A stretch of DNA of 64,000 nucleotides, from positions 4,229,001 to 4,293,000 of the forward strand of contig NZ_CP111043.1 in assembly GCF_026250525.1 (NCBI RefSeq), read 5' to 3'. Shown piece by piece: positions 8,578 through 17,856 of this stretch (its first letter is position 1; every line of letters starts with the position of its first letter). The notes under the pieces are model-generated. The model was given only the letters and a program-made list of their open reading frames with translations. It did no database searches and had not been told where the DNA came from. The DNA comes from Chondrinema litorale. GTDB lineage: Bacteria; Bacteroidota; Bacteroidia; Cytophagales; Flammeovirgaceae. The translations under genes and the position numbers were made by a program.

Positions 8578-10173
8578 ATGAACTATCAAATCGTAGTTTT
8601 CTTAAACAAGAAAGCGTCTACCTGCGCAATTATTTTAGTGCTAATCACTTTTGCAATAAGTTGTAACACTCCGCAGCAGATTAAAACTAAAAAGCCAAAT
8701 ATACTTTTTGTTTCTATTGATGATTTAAGACCTGCTTTAGGAGCTTATGAAGACCCTATAGCGATCACACCAAATCTCGATCAGTTTGCCAGTGAGGGGA
8801 TGACTTTTAGACAAACCTTTTGCCAGTCAGCAGTTTGTGCGCCATCCAGAGCAAGTTTAATGACTGGGCTGAGGCCAGATTCAACCAGAGTTTGGCATTT
8901 GGGTGACAAGTTCCGAGAGATAAACCCTGAAACCGTAACCATGCCTCAGCACTTTGCCAAGTTTGGTTATCATACAGTAAACATCGGGAAGATATTTCAT
9001 AATTACATGCCTGATTCTGTATCGTGGGATGAGCCAGATTTAAGACCTACTCAGTTTGTAAAACCAGAATGGATTGGCAGAGATGGGGAGACTTTTTACA
9101 TCAGTGAAGAAGTAAATCAGTCTCAAGAAATAAAAAGAGATTCATTGTTAAAGTTAAAACCTGTAAGATATGCTGATGGATGGAATACAGGTCCTGTTTG
9201 GGAAGCTGCTGATGTGCATGATTCATTGTATTACGATGGAGCTCAAACAGAATTAGCTAAAAGAACACTGTCTAGATTGGCTAAGATGGATGAACCATTC
9301 TACATGGGACTGGGCTTTTTTAGGCCACACTTGCCATTTGCTGTGCCTAAAAAGTATTGGGATTTATATAACCGAGATAAAATCCCATGAGCTGCTAACC
9401 CGAATATACCAGAAGGTGCGCCATTACATACTATGAATTCAATGTATGAGCTCAGGCATTACGATGGCTTTGGGCATATTGGTCATCCTACATCTAATTA
9501 TAGAATGAGTGAAGATACAGTTCGTATTTTACGACATGGATACTATGCTAGTGTAAGTTATGTAGATGCTTTGTTTGGCGAGTTGGTTAGTCATTTAAAG
9601 GAACTGGGTATTTATGAGAACACCATCATTATTGTTTGGGGCGATCATGGTTGGAAGTTAGGGGACCATAACAGTTGGGGTAAAATGACTAATTATAATA
9701 TCGATTTAAAAGTACCTATGATGATAAGGTATCCGGAACAACAACAGAGAGGTGCTCATACTTTTGCTATTACAGAATTGGTCGATATGTTTCCATCTTT
9801 ATGTGAATTAGCCGGAATAGAAGTGCCAACTTATATGCAAGGTACTAGTTTTGTGCCTTTGTTAAATAACCCGGAATTGCCTTGGAAAACCGCTGCATTT
9901 AGCCAGTTTCATCGTAGGCCAAGGGTTTCAGCAGATGGCAAACGATATATGGGTTATTCTATCAATACAGATGAGTTTCATTATATTGAGTGGTATGGTT
10001 GGGATCATAAAACGGGAATTAGGGGAGAGTATACAACTGCCGAATTATACGATAGACAAAACGATCCTTTTGAAACAGTGAATATTGCTGAAAATGAAGC
10101 ATATAATGAAGTGGTAGAAGACTTATCTAAACAACTAGCTGCTGGTTGGAAAAAGGCAATACCAGAAAGTTGA
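8578..10173 (+). pseudogene. Sulfatase lipoprotein gene with an in-frame TGA
   Basis: The frame encodes a formylglycine-type sulfatase resembling iduronate-2-sulfatases. It has a hydrophobic N terminus with lipobox AISC (Cys about 29), a metal site VSIDDLRP (about 45-52), the active-site motif CAPSR (87-91) and a C-terminal half with WGDHGWKLGDH. A TGA at 9388-9390 splits it into 270 codons and a downstream part that remains open in the same frame through the natural stop at 10171-10173. The protein around the stop reads RDKIP-stop-AANPNIPEGAP, where relatives usually have Leu, so a TTA-to-TGA change explains it. Sequencing error is the alternative. A sulfatase-maturing enzyme is not in this window. 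Confidence 0.82.
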
Positions 10174-10209
10174 AATGTGATTACTTGAATTTAAAGTAGA
10201 ATTAAAACA

Positions 10210-10581
10210 ATGATAAAGTATTTGTTGAATGTCTGCATAATTACATTTTATTCCTATACAACTCAAGCTCAACAACTGACTGATTGTGAGCTAGATTCTA
10301 TTGATGGTATGGAGGTGATGTTAATTGTTGAAGAATCTCCTGAGTATGAAGGTGGATACTCTCAGTTTTATAAAGATTTAAAGTTACCTTCTCATCCTGC
10401 AATACTATATTTTTCTTTTGTCATTGATGCTGAAGGGAATATCAGAAATTTCTGTTCATCAGCAGAAATTGAAAATTTGGAAGAGCTAATAGAAAATATT
10501 AATCGCTGGAAAGCAGGTAAGCAAAGAGGTAAAAAAGTACCTGTTCGACTTACCGGACCAATGCATATCAAGTGGGGCTGA
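10210..10581 (+). CDS. Small secreted TonB C-terminal-like protein
   Basis: This 123-residue protein has an N-terminal hydrophobic segment ending at Ala (signal peptide about 1-20). The remainder resembles the TonB C-terminal fold widely used in Bacteroidota: an EYEGGYSQFYKDL start, a strand with VIDAEGNIRNF, and a terminal RWKAGKQRGKKVPVRL pattern. It lacks the proline-rich and membrane-anchor parts of a true TonB. It lies 36 bp after the broken sulfatase gene and may share its transcript. Function is unknown. A periplasmic binding or envelope role is inferred only from the fold. Confidence 0.6.
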   Translation: MIKYLLNVCIITFYSYTTQAQQLTDCELDSIDGMEVMLIVEESPEYEGGYSQFYKDLKLPSHPAILYFSFVIDAEGNIRNFCSSAEIENLEELIENINRWKAGKQRGKKVPVRLTGPMHIKWG

Positions 10582-10831
10582 TATTTTGAGCTTGAAATTC
10601 ATAAAATGTTATGTTTTATAAGCTTAATAGTAATAATTAAATCTGTTATCATAGTCAAATCAGATTAACATATCCCATAGATTAGAATCGCCAAACTGTA
10701 GACAAAAATCGACTCCTCACATATTTAAGACATTAAAATTCTTAGGAGATGAGTATATTTATGGATATCGATCTAATTTAGTAGAATTTTAAAACTCTAA
10801 GATTTACGATTACTTACATTTTACGATAAAT

Positions 10832-11944
10832 ATGAATAAGAGAAAACTATCGATTGTTGGTGGTGCGCTAGTTATAATTGCGTCTATCTTCTTTGCAATG
10901 AAAATAGCAACTCCAGAAGAGCAAACGGCGAGAAAGCAAGTAGTTTCTGACCTAAAACTTGTACGAACATCTTTGGTGAAAAATCAAGATGTAAACTCTT
11001 CAGTAGCGGTAACGGGGAAACTAGAAGCCAAAAACAAAATAGAAATTTATGCTGAGGTTTCTGGTGTAATGTTAGAAGCCAGTAAAGAATTTAAACCCGG
11101 TAATTATTACAGAAAAGGCGAGGTGCTTGTAAAATTAGATGATTCTGAAGCCAGACTTGATATGCTCGCTCAAAAAAGCAATGTATTAAATCAAATAACA
11201 CTCATCTTACCCGAAATTAAAATCGATTACTCTCAAAGTGCAAGTGAGTGGTTAGAGTATGTAGAAAGCTTTGATGTAAACAAGCCACTTCCAGAACTAC
11301 CAGAGCCAAAAAACGATCAGGAAAAGTACTTTTTTGCGGCTCAGAATGTATACAACCTTTATTACACTATTAAAAGTGCAGAGTCTCGTTTAGCAAAATA
11401 TACTATTTACGCACCATATGATGGAGTGATTACAGAAGCAGCTATAACACCGGGTACATTGGTACGAACAGGTCAGTTGTTAGGTGAGTTTATTAATCCG
11501 AATGTGTATGAGATGGAAGTAGCTATAAGCTTAAATGAAAGTGAATTTGTAAAAGTTGGGGATGATGTTCAGTTACAATCTGCTGATGTAAATGGAGATT
11601 GGAACGGAAAAGTAATAAGAGTAGGAAATAAAATTGATCCAAATACTCAGACTTTAAAGGCTTATGTACAAGCTTCTGGTAAAGGCCTAAAAGAAGGAAT
11701 GTATTTGAAAGGTAGAATTAATGCAGATATTATAAACGATGCATTAGAGGTGCCGAGAAAGCTCTTAATGAACGATAGAGAATTGTATGTGGTAAAAGAT
11801 TCTATGTTGGTTTCTAAAACAGTTGAAATTGTAAAACTTAACGACGAAACTGTAATTGTACGTGGTTTGGAAGATGGTACTGAGATCATTCGTGAAAACC
11901 TAACAGGAGCTTATGATGGAATGAAGGTTAAAACCTACAACTAG
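10832..11944 (+). CDS. RND efflux periplasmic adaptor subunit (AcrA/MFP family)
   Basis: The 370-residue protein has one N-terminal membrane helix (about residues 6-23, no clear lipobox). It is followed by a lipoyl/barrel-sandwich half (IEIYAEVSGVM, GNYYRKGEVLVKLDD), a short helical hairpin, the second lipoyl half (YAPYDGVITEAAITPGTLV), beta-barrel and membrane-proximal domains. It bridges an inner-membrane pump and an outer-membrane channel. The cognate pump gene begins 41 bp downstream. No TolC-type gene is present nearby, so the channel must be encoded elsewhere. The substrate is not predictable. Confidence 0.87.
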   Translation: MNKRKLSIVGGALVIIASIFFAMKIATPEEQTARKQVVSDLKLVRTSLVKNQDVNSSVAVTGKLEAKNKIEIYAEVSGVMLEASKEFKPGNYYRKGEVLVKLDDSEARLDMLAQKSNVLNQITLILPEIKIDYSQSASEWLEYVESFDVNKPLPELPEPKNDQEKYFFAAQNVYNLYYTIKSAESRLAKYTIYAPYDGVITEAAITPGTLVRTGQLLGEFINPNVYEMEVAISLNESEFVKVGDDVQLQSADVNGDWNGKVIRVGNKIDPNTQTLKAYVQASGKGLKEGMYLKGRINADIINDALEVPRKLLMNDRELYVVKDSMLVSKTVEIVKLNDETVIVRGLEDGTEIIRENLTGAYDGMKVKTYN

Positions 11945-11985
11945 TTGCTCAAAATTTTTCTCCTAATTCCAATCAGATACCGAAT

Positions 11986-14900
11986 ATGAAATCAATTATA
12001 AAATATTTTATAAAGTACCCAATAGCCGGAAATGCCTTACTGGCTGTTACATTTATTTTTGGGTGGTTTAGTTTAACAAGCCTGCGATCTGCTTTCTTTC
12101 CTGAGTCTGAAAGTACTATAATAAATATTAGGGTAACTTATCCAGGATCTTCTCCAGAAGAAATTGAAGAGGGAGTAGTTTTAAAGATTGAAGATAACCT
12201 GAAAGGGCTTACGGGTATCAAAGAAATTTCATCTGTGTCACAAGAGAACGCTGGCTCAGTAACCGTAGAGATAGAAGATGCTTTTGATATAGATTTGATT
12301 TTGCAGGATGTGAAAAATGCTGTAGATCAAATTAGCTCTTTCCCAGATGGTATGGAACCTCCTTCCGTATATAAACAGGAAAACTTGAATATAGCCTGTA
12401 CATTCACTTTGAGTGGTGATGCAGATCTGCGAACGCTTAAAGCTTATGGCAGGCAAGTAGAAAACGATCTTAGAGGCATTCCCGGAATTTCTAAAGTTGA
12501 GTTGGCGGGTTTCCCAGACGAAGAAATTGAAATTAGTTTGCGAGAAGATGATCTAAGAAGTTATCAACTTACATTTGACCAAGTAACCCAAGCGGTAAGA
12601 AGTGCTAATCTTGAAATTACTGGTGGTACTATAAAAGGAGAAAGAGAGGAGTTGCAAATTCGTTCGCGCTCGAAGGAATACTATGCTGATAACCTTAAAG
12701 ATATCATTGTAAAAGCTTCTGATGATGGTACGATTATCAGGTTAAAAGATGTGGCTGATGTAGAAGATAAGTGGGCAGATACACCTAATAGAAGCTACAT
12801 GAATGGTAATACAGCAGTTACTGTTATAGTTAATTATACCATTGAAGAGGATATCATTTATATTTCTGATAGAGTAAATGAATATATAGAAGAGTTTAAC
12901 CAGAAGAATAATTATATAACAGCGACTATGATTAGAGATGGTGCTGTAGTGGTTAATCAAAGAATAGATCTTTTGGTAGAAAATGGCATTGTAGGTTCGT
13001 TTCTAGTTCTAGTTTTTCTTGCTTTATTTCTCAAATTTAGGTTAGCATTTTGGGTAGCATTAGGTATTCCCGTATCATTTTTTGGAATGTTTATTCTTGC
13101 TAGTCTATATGGTATATCCATCAATATTTCTTCTCTCTTCGGGATGATAATCGTTGTAGGTATTCTTGTAGATGATGGAATTGTAATATCAGAAAATATC
13201 TATCAACATTATGAGAAAGGCAAGCCTCCAATTAAAGCGGCTATAGATGGTACAATGGAAGTGGTGCCAGCTGTTTTTTCAGCGATTATAACTACTGTTT
13301 TAGCTTTTTCAATATTCTTCTTTTTAGAGGGGAGAATCGGTGATTTTGCCAACAATATCGCCTTCGTGGTAATTGTAACCTTATCTTTTTCATTAATAGA
13401 AGGTTTCTTTATTTTACCAGGGCACGTTGCACATTCTAATTCTTTAAAAAGAGGAGAAAAAGATGGTGTTGTAGAGAGAAAGATGGCTAATTTCATGGAC
13501 TGGATGAAAAATAAGCTTTATGCCCCAGTTTTAAGATTCTGTATCAACAATCATACAATGGGACTGGCTATTCCATTATCATTCCTCATATTGAGTTTAG
13601 CTGCTGTAGCAGGTGGAATTGTAAAAACAACCTTCTTTGCGCCACTAGAATTTGACGTAATTTCAATTGAACTTACCATGCCTTCTGGTACTAGTAGTGC
13701 CGTAACATCGGAATGGTTAGACAAAATAGAAAAGGCAGTTTTTGAGGTAAATGATGAATTTTCTGAGGGAAGAGAAGATAGTTTAGAAATTATCAAATTT
13801 GTAGATAAAAGAGTTGGTCCTAGTATTAATACAGGTTCAATTAATATTAGTCTTTTAGATGCCGAAACTAGAAATGTACCAAGTTACTTGATAACGAATG
13901 CAATTCGCGAAAGAACAGGGCCTATCCCTGAAGCTGATAAAGTATCTTATGGCACGCGAAGTATTTTTGGTAAACCTGTTTCAATTTCTCTATTAGGCAA
14001 CAATTTGGAGGAGTTAAATGCTGCCAAAGAAGAGTTGAAGCTAGCACTAAGCGATATGCCAGAATTAAAAGATGTGGTTGATAGTGATCAGGAAGGTTTA
14101 CGAGAGATAGATATTAAGCTCAAAGAAAAGGCACATTTGCTTGGTTTAACTTTACAGCAAGTAGTAAACCAAGTTAGATATGGTTTTTTTGGTAGCGAAG
14201 TACAAAGATTACAACGTGGACTAGATGAAGTAAAAGTTTGGGTAAGGTATAAAGAGACTGATAGAAGATCGGTAGGTAATCTGGAAGATATGCGAATTAG
14301 AACTGATTCTGGTCAAGAGTTTCCTTTGAGAGAGATTGCTTTTTTTGAGGTGCAAAGAGGTTTAATTGCTATTAATCACTTAAATGGCAAAAGGGAGATC
14401 AATGTAGAAGCAGATTTGGCAGACCCAAATACTTCCGCTACAGACATGATGTCGATTGTGAGTAACCAGATTCTACCACCAGTGCTTAGTAAGTATCCAA
14501 CAGTTGCTTTCGAGTATGGAGGGCAGACGAAAGCTGCAAGTAGAACTGCGAGTTCGGGTTCAAAAGTAGTTTTTGTAGTATTAATCCTCATTTTTGTAGT
14601 AATTTCACTTACATTTAGATCAGCAGTACAAGCGCTTAATGTAATAATTACAGTGCCATTTGGTGTAATTGGTGTGGTTTGGGGACATTTTATTCACGGA
14701 GCTCCAATTAGCTTTTTATCGGCTTATGGTATTTTGGCATTAATTGGTATTATGGTTAATGATTCACTCGTACTAGTGGGGGCATTTAACAATTTACTAA
14801 AAGAAGGCTATGCCTTTAAAGATGCATTGTTTGAAGCTGGTTTATCTCGTTTTAGACCAATTGTTTTAACCTCTGTAACTACCATTGCTGGATTAGGTCC

Positions 14901-15129
14901 ACTTATACTTGAAACAAGTTTTCAGGCTAAATTCTTAATCCCAATGGCTATTTCTGTAGCTTATGGCTTGGGAGTTGCAACATTCCTCACTTTGCTTACT
15001 TTACCAGTTCTTTTAGCTTCAATGAACGCATTAAAAGTACATTTATACTGGTTGTGGGAAGGTAAGAAGCCTACACCAGAAGAGATGGAACCAGCAGTTC
15101 AAGAATTAAAAGCCGAGATTCCTCAATAA
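11986..15129 (+). CDS. RND efflux pump, inner-membrane subunit (AcrB family)
   Basis: This 1047-residue protein has the RND layout: a helix near the N terminus, a large periplasmic loop (about 35-330), six helices (about 331-545) with a GIPVSFFGMF and ILVDDGIVISENI region containing the paired Asp residues of the proton relay, a second periplasmic loop (about 565-860), and a final helix bundle with the GIMVNDSLVLVGAFN motif. The overall type is closer to the short-helix-hairpin AcrB/MdtC-like exporters than to metal pumps. It is translated after the adaptor as an operon and ends at a strong terminator shared with hemN. Confidence 0.9.
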   Translation: MKSIIKYFIKYPIAGNALLAVTFIFGWFSLTSLRSAFFPESESTIINIRVTYPGSSPEEIEEGVVLKIEDNLKGLTGIKEISSVSQENAGSVTVEIEDAFDIDLILQDVKNAVDQISSFPDGMEPPSVYKQENLNIACTFTLSGDADLRTLKAYGRQVENDLRGIPGISKVELAGFPDEEIEISLREDDLRSYQLTFDQVTQAVRSANLEITGGTIKGEREELQIRSRSKEYYADNLKDIIVKASDDGTIIRLKDVADVEDKWADTPNRSYMNGNTAVTVIVNYTIEEDIIYISDRVNEYIEEFNQKNNYITATMIRDGAVVVNQRIDLLVENGIVGSFLVLVFLALFLKFRLAFWVALGIPVSFFGMFILASLYGISINISSLFGMIIVVGILVDDGIVISENIYQHYEKGKPPIKAAIDGTMEVVPAVFSAIITTVLAFSIFFFLEGRIGDFANNIAFVVIVTLSFSLIEGFFILPGHVAHSNSLKRGEKDGVVERKMANFMDWMKNKLYAPVLRFCINNHTMGLAIPLSFLILSLAAVAGGIVKTTFFAPLEFDVISIELTMPSGTSSAVTSEWLDKIEKAVFEVNDEFSEGREDSLEIIKFVDKRVGPSINTGSINISLLDAETRNVPSYLITNAIRERTGPIPEADKVSYGTRSIFGKPVSISLLGNNLEELNAAKEELKLALSDMPELKDVVDSDQEGLREIDIKLKEKAHLLGLTLQQVVNQVRYGFFGSEVQRLQRGLDEVKVWVRYKETDRRSVGNLEDMRIRTDSGQEFPLREIAFFEVQRGLIAINHLNGKREINVEADLADPNTSATDMMSIVSNQILPPVLSKYPTVAFEYGGQTKAASRTASSGSKVVFVVLILIFVVISLTFRSAVQALNVIITVPFGVIGVVWGHFIHGAPISFLSAYGILALIGIMVNDSLVLVGAFNNLLKEGYAFKDALFEAGLSRFRPIVLTSVTTIAGLGPLILETSFQAKFLIPMAISVAYGLGVATFLTLLTLPVLLASMNALKVHLYWLWEGKKPTPEEMEPAVQELKAEIPQ

Positions 15130-15148
15130 AAATTATAATTTAAAAGAA

Positions 15149-15182
15149 ACGGGATGCTATTAAATAGACATCCCGTTTTTTT
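15149..15182. terminator. Intrinsic terminator between the efflux operon and hemN
   Basis: An 8-bp stem (ACGGGATG at 15149-15156 pairing with 15169-15176) with a 12-base loop is followed by seven T residues on the plus strand. It ends the efflux operon. The opposite strand has a weaker A/T flank. Confidence 0.75.
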
Positions 15183-16545
15183 ATATAGTCATGGAAAAAA
15201 GCTTCGTGGTTGGTTTTTTACGCCAAAGTTTTACGTCGAAAGCCATACAAATATTTCTAATAAAGGCTTTGCCTTCTTTGGTTACTTTTAGGTTTTTGCC
15301 ATTCAATTCTATTAATTCATCTTTTTCATAAGTCGCTAATCGACTTAAAATATCGATTTCGCATTCACCAAATTCTCCTGCTTGCCATTTGGTTTCTAAT
15401 TGACACATTAGATTTAATATGTGTTGGCGGACAATTAAATCTTCATCGGATAATATATGGCCTCTAAAAACAGGGATTCTATTTTCTTTAATTGCTTGAT
15501 AATAGTCTTCTAGTTTTTTTTCATTTTGAGAAAATCCAGTCCATGAATCGCTTATAGAAGAAACTCCTAATCCAATCATCATTTGAGTTTTGGAATCAGA
15601 ATAACCCATAAAGTTTCTGTGTAAAGTCTTATTCTGAAGTGCACTCCATAAACTGTCATGTTCTAAGGCAAAATGATCCATTCCTATTTCAAGATATCCA
15701 TTTTCTTTTAAGAGGCTTTTTCCGGTCTCGTAAAGCTCTTGTTTTAGTTGAGGTGAGGGTAGGTCTTCTTCTGTAAATTTACGTTGCCCTAGACCTTTAA
15801 TCCAAGGTACATGAGCATAACTGTAATATGCGATTCTATCTGGTTTTAATTGATTCACCAAATCCATCGTATTAATTACACTACTCAGTTTTTGCTGAGG
15901 CAGTCCATAGATTATATCAAAGTTTACAGATGTGTATCCAATTTCTCTGGCTTGTTCAGTAACTCTTTTAACATTTTCGAATGATTGAATCCTATTGATT
16001 AATGTTTGGACATAAGGATCAAAATCTTGTATGCCATAGCTTACTCTTCTAAATCCTAATTCGTAAAGCTTTTTTAAGTGTTCTAAGGTTGTGTTATTTG
16101 GATGGCCTTCGAAACTAAAGTAAGAGTCGTTATCAAACTTTTCAGCCCTTTTGAATATGCCATCTATAAGTATTTTTAGGTTTTCTGGAGAGAAGAATGT
16201 CGGTGTGCCACCGCCCAAATGTATTTCTTTAATTTTTGGTTTTTTATGAAAGTAGTTGCAGTATAATTCCCATTCTTTTAAAACAGAATTTATATAAACA
16301 CTTTCTACTAAGTGGTTTTTCGTAATTCTTTTATTACAGCCGCAAAATGTACACATGCTTTCACAAAATGGTAAATGTATGTATAGGCTGATCCCCTCAG
16401 TATCATTACTTTCTATAAAGGATTTTTGCACACAAGAAATCCATTTATTTCTAGTAAACTGACTTTCATCCCAGTAAGGCACAGTTGGATAACTAGTATA
16501 CCTTGGTCCAGGTATGTTATACTTTTGAACGAGGTTTTGTAACAT
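15181..16545 (-). CDS. hemN: Oxygen-independent coproporphyrinogen III oxidase
   Basis: HemN is a radical SAM enzyme that converts coproporphyrinogen III to protoporphyrinogen IX without oxygen. The 454-residue length fits true HemN. The cluster motif is visible as CESMCTFCGC (CxxxCxxC, about residues 61-70), preceded by GPRYTSYPTVPYW, the HemN N-terminal substrate motif, and followed by EIHLGGGTPTFFSP. The C-terminal HemN domain is complete. Its position, convergent to the efflux operon, gives no further pathway context. The heme A genes of this window lie over 30 kb away. Confidence 0.92.
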   Translation of the reverse strand: MLQNLVQKYNIPGPRYTSYPTVPYWDESQFTRNKWISCVQKSFIESNDTEGISLYIHLPFCESMCTFCGCNKRITKNHLVESVYINSVLKEWELYCNYFHKKPKIKEIHLGGGTPTFFSPENLKILIDGIFKRAEKFDNDSYFSFEGHPNNTTLEHLKKLYELGFRRVSYGIQDFDPYVQTLINRIQSFENVKRVTEQAREIGYTSVNFDIIYGLPQQKLSSVINTMDLVNQLKPDRIAYYSYAHVPWIKGLGQRKFTEEDLPSPQLKQELYETGKSLLKENGYLEIGMDHFALEHDSLWSALQNKTLHRNFMGYSDSKTQMMIGLGVSSISDSWTGFSQNEKKLEDYYQAIKENRIPVFRGHILSDEDLIVRQHILNLMCQLETKWQAGEFGECEIDILSRLATYEKDELIELNGKNLKVTKEGKAFIRNICMAFDVKLWRKKPTTKLFSMTI

Positions 16546-16573
16546 TTTATAATTTTCAGATAATTGAACTCTT

Positions 16574-16581
16574 CAAAGGTA
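16574..16581 (-). promoter_or_regulatory. Candidate -7 promoter element of hemN
   Basis: Read on the minus strand this is TACCTTTG, matching TAnnTTTG, about 28 bp upstream of the hemN start codon. No convincing -33 element is present at the usual spacing. Confidence 0.3.
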
Positions 16582-16715
16582 AAGTGAGATTTAAATTTGA
16601 TTTATGAGGTGAGTCAAAGTGAAAAATGATAAAAGTCAGTTTATGGTTATCGATTTAAAAAGTGATATAACTTAAGGAAGACTGTGGAGTTATATTTAAA
16701 TTTTAGGGTAGGTAC

Positions 16716-16753
16716 AAAAAAAAACTACTTCCACTTAGAAAAATGGAAGCAGT
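16716..16753 (-). terminator. Orphan intrinsic terminator on the minus strand
   Basis: On the minus strand a 10-bp stem (ACTGCTTCCA at 16753-16744, pairing with 16733-16724, one G-U pair) with a 10-base loop is followed by a run of eight U residues. No recognised minus-strand gene lies upstream of it as far as 17209. It therefore ends either an unannotated small RNA or read-through from the region beyond. Confidence 0.6.
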
Positions 16754-17209
16754 CCGAATAGAAGATAAATTTAACTGAAACTATAAACTTTAAAATCTTA
16801 TGACCTAATGATAAACTGTTGTTATCAATATGATCAACCAAATGACAATACTAAGATAGCGGAGATTTTCCGACCTGTCAAATTTTGGAAAGTCTACAGG
16901 TGGTCCCACTATGTAATGAAAACTTTTAAAAATGTTAAAACAAAATTCAAAAAAATACATTTTGACCAATACCTTAATTAAGTGATATAATTTTATTCAG
17001 AATTAAATATCGAAATTGAAATAAAATTGATGTTATATTTCGATTAATTGCTTTGTTTCAAAATAATTAAATTTTTATTGGTTTTTTTTATCTCAAAACA
17101 TAAAGAAACTTACATCAGTATTATACGTTTTCTTTAAGGAAGTAATTGAATATGATTTCCTGTGTTTTAGACTTGAATAATTAAAATACCTACTACTTTA
17201 AAAAGACAA
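16754..17209. other. Intergenic region, possible small RNA on the minus strand
   Basis: This AT-rich stretch has no convincing protein gene. A plus-strand frame of 57 codons at 16808-16981 is probably chance. On the minus strand, an imperfect hairpin with arms ACCTGT/ACAGGT lies within about 16870-16915 upstream of the orphan terminator, which makes a small RNA ending near 16716 conceivable. No TAnnTTTG element was found for it. The rightmost part must also contain the promoter of the NlpC/P60 gene, which I could not identify. Confidence 0.3.
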
Positions 17210-17806
17210 ATGAAAAACAATTTAACACTTCTATTACTGTTTTCTGCTCTCTTATTTTCTTGTTCTCCTAAAATTTCAGGAAGTAAAACTGTTTCAACTG
17301 ACAAAAGCATGAGAACAAAATCTGAATTTGACATTTTATTATCACACATTACTAACAAGGAATTAAAACAAAGATTAGTAGATTTCAGAAATGATGGCAT
17401 TGAAAGAACCTTAGATCTTACTACAGATAATCCTGAAAAAGTAATTAATGCAGCCGAATATTATTTAGGAACCAAGCACAAGATGGGAGGTTTAACAAAA
17501 AGAGGTATGGATTGTTCAGGACTTATAAAAGTAAGCTTTGCTCAATATGGTGGCGAACTACCACACAATTCTCATGAGCAAGGAAGGTATGGAAGAATTA
17601 TAGCAAATAGGGGAGATTTGCAGCGTGGTGATTTAGTTTTCTTTATCAATACCTATAACTCTGCTAATCTAATTACGCATTCGGGGATCTACTTGGGCGA
17701 TGGAAAATTTATCCATGCGTCGAGCAAGAAAGGGGTGAGTGTGGCTTCTGTAGATGACCCTTATTATTGGAAAGATAAATACATTTTTGGAACCAGAGTG
17801 TTTTAA
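17210..17806 (+). CDS. NlpC/P60-family cell-wall endopeptidase lipoprotein
   Basis: This 198-residue protein has a lipoprotein signal (LFSALLFSC, Cys about residue 18) and a C40 peptidase domain in the last 120 residues. The catalytic Cys lies in KRGMDCSGLIKVSF (Cys about 101), the His in ITHSGIYLGDGKF (about 157), and the third polar residue in FIHASSKKGV. Such enzymes cleave D-Glu-(meso)diaminopimelate bonds in peptidoglycan at the cell envelope. The gene stands alone, divergent from hemN and convergent with phoH, with a terminator immediately after its stop. Confidence 0.9.
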   Translation: MKNNLTLLLLFSALLFSCSPKISGSKTVSTDKSMRTKSEFDILLSHITNKELKQRLVDFRNDGIERTLDLTTDNPEKVINAAEYYLGTKHKMGGLTKRGMDCSGLIKVSFAQYGGELPHNSHEQGRYGRIIANRGDLQRGDLVFFINTYNSANLITHSGIYLGDGKFIHASSKKGVSVASVDDPYYWKDKYIFGTRVF

Positions 17807-17829
17807 ATGCCTAATTAAAATAAGAAGGA

Positions 17830-17856
17830 AACCGGAAATTAATTCCGGTTTTTTTT
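17830..17856 (+). terminator. Intrinsic terminator after the NlpC/P60 gene
   Basis: An 8-bp stem AACCGGAA (17830-17837) pairs with 17843-17850 and is followed by eight T residues. The T run reaches into the stop codon of the convergent phoH gene. Confidence 0.8.

Noticed and set aside
9388..9390. TGA as a selenocysteine or other recoded codon
   Set aside because: The active-site Cys is elsewhere (CAPSR) and the position is normally Leu in relatives; I saw no reason for Sec there and no Sec-insertion element.
16808..16981. Plus-strand frame of 57 codons
   Set aside because: Very basic, no recognisable pattern, no operon context; chance frames of this length are expected in such AT-rich DNA.
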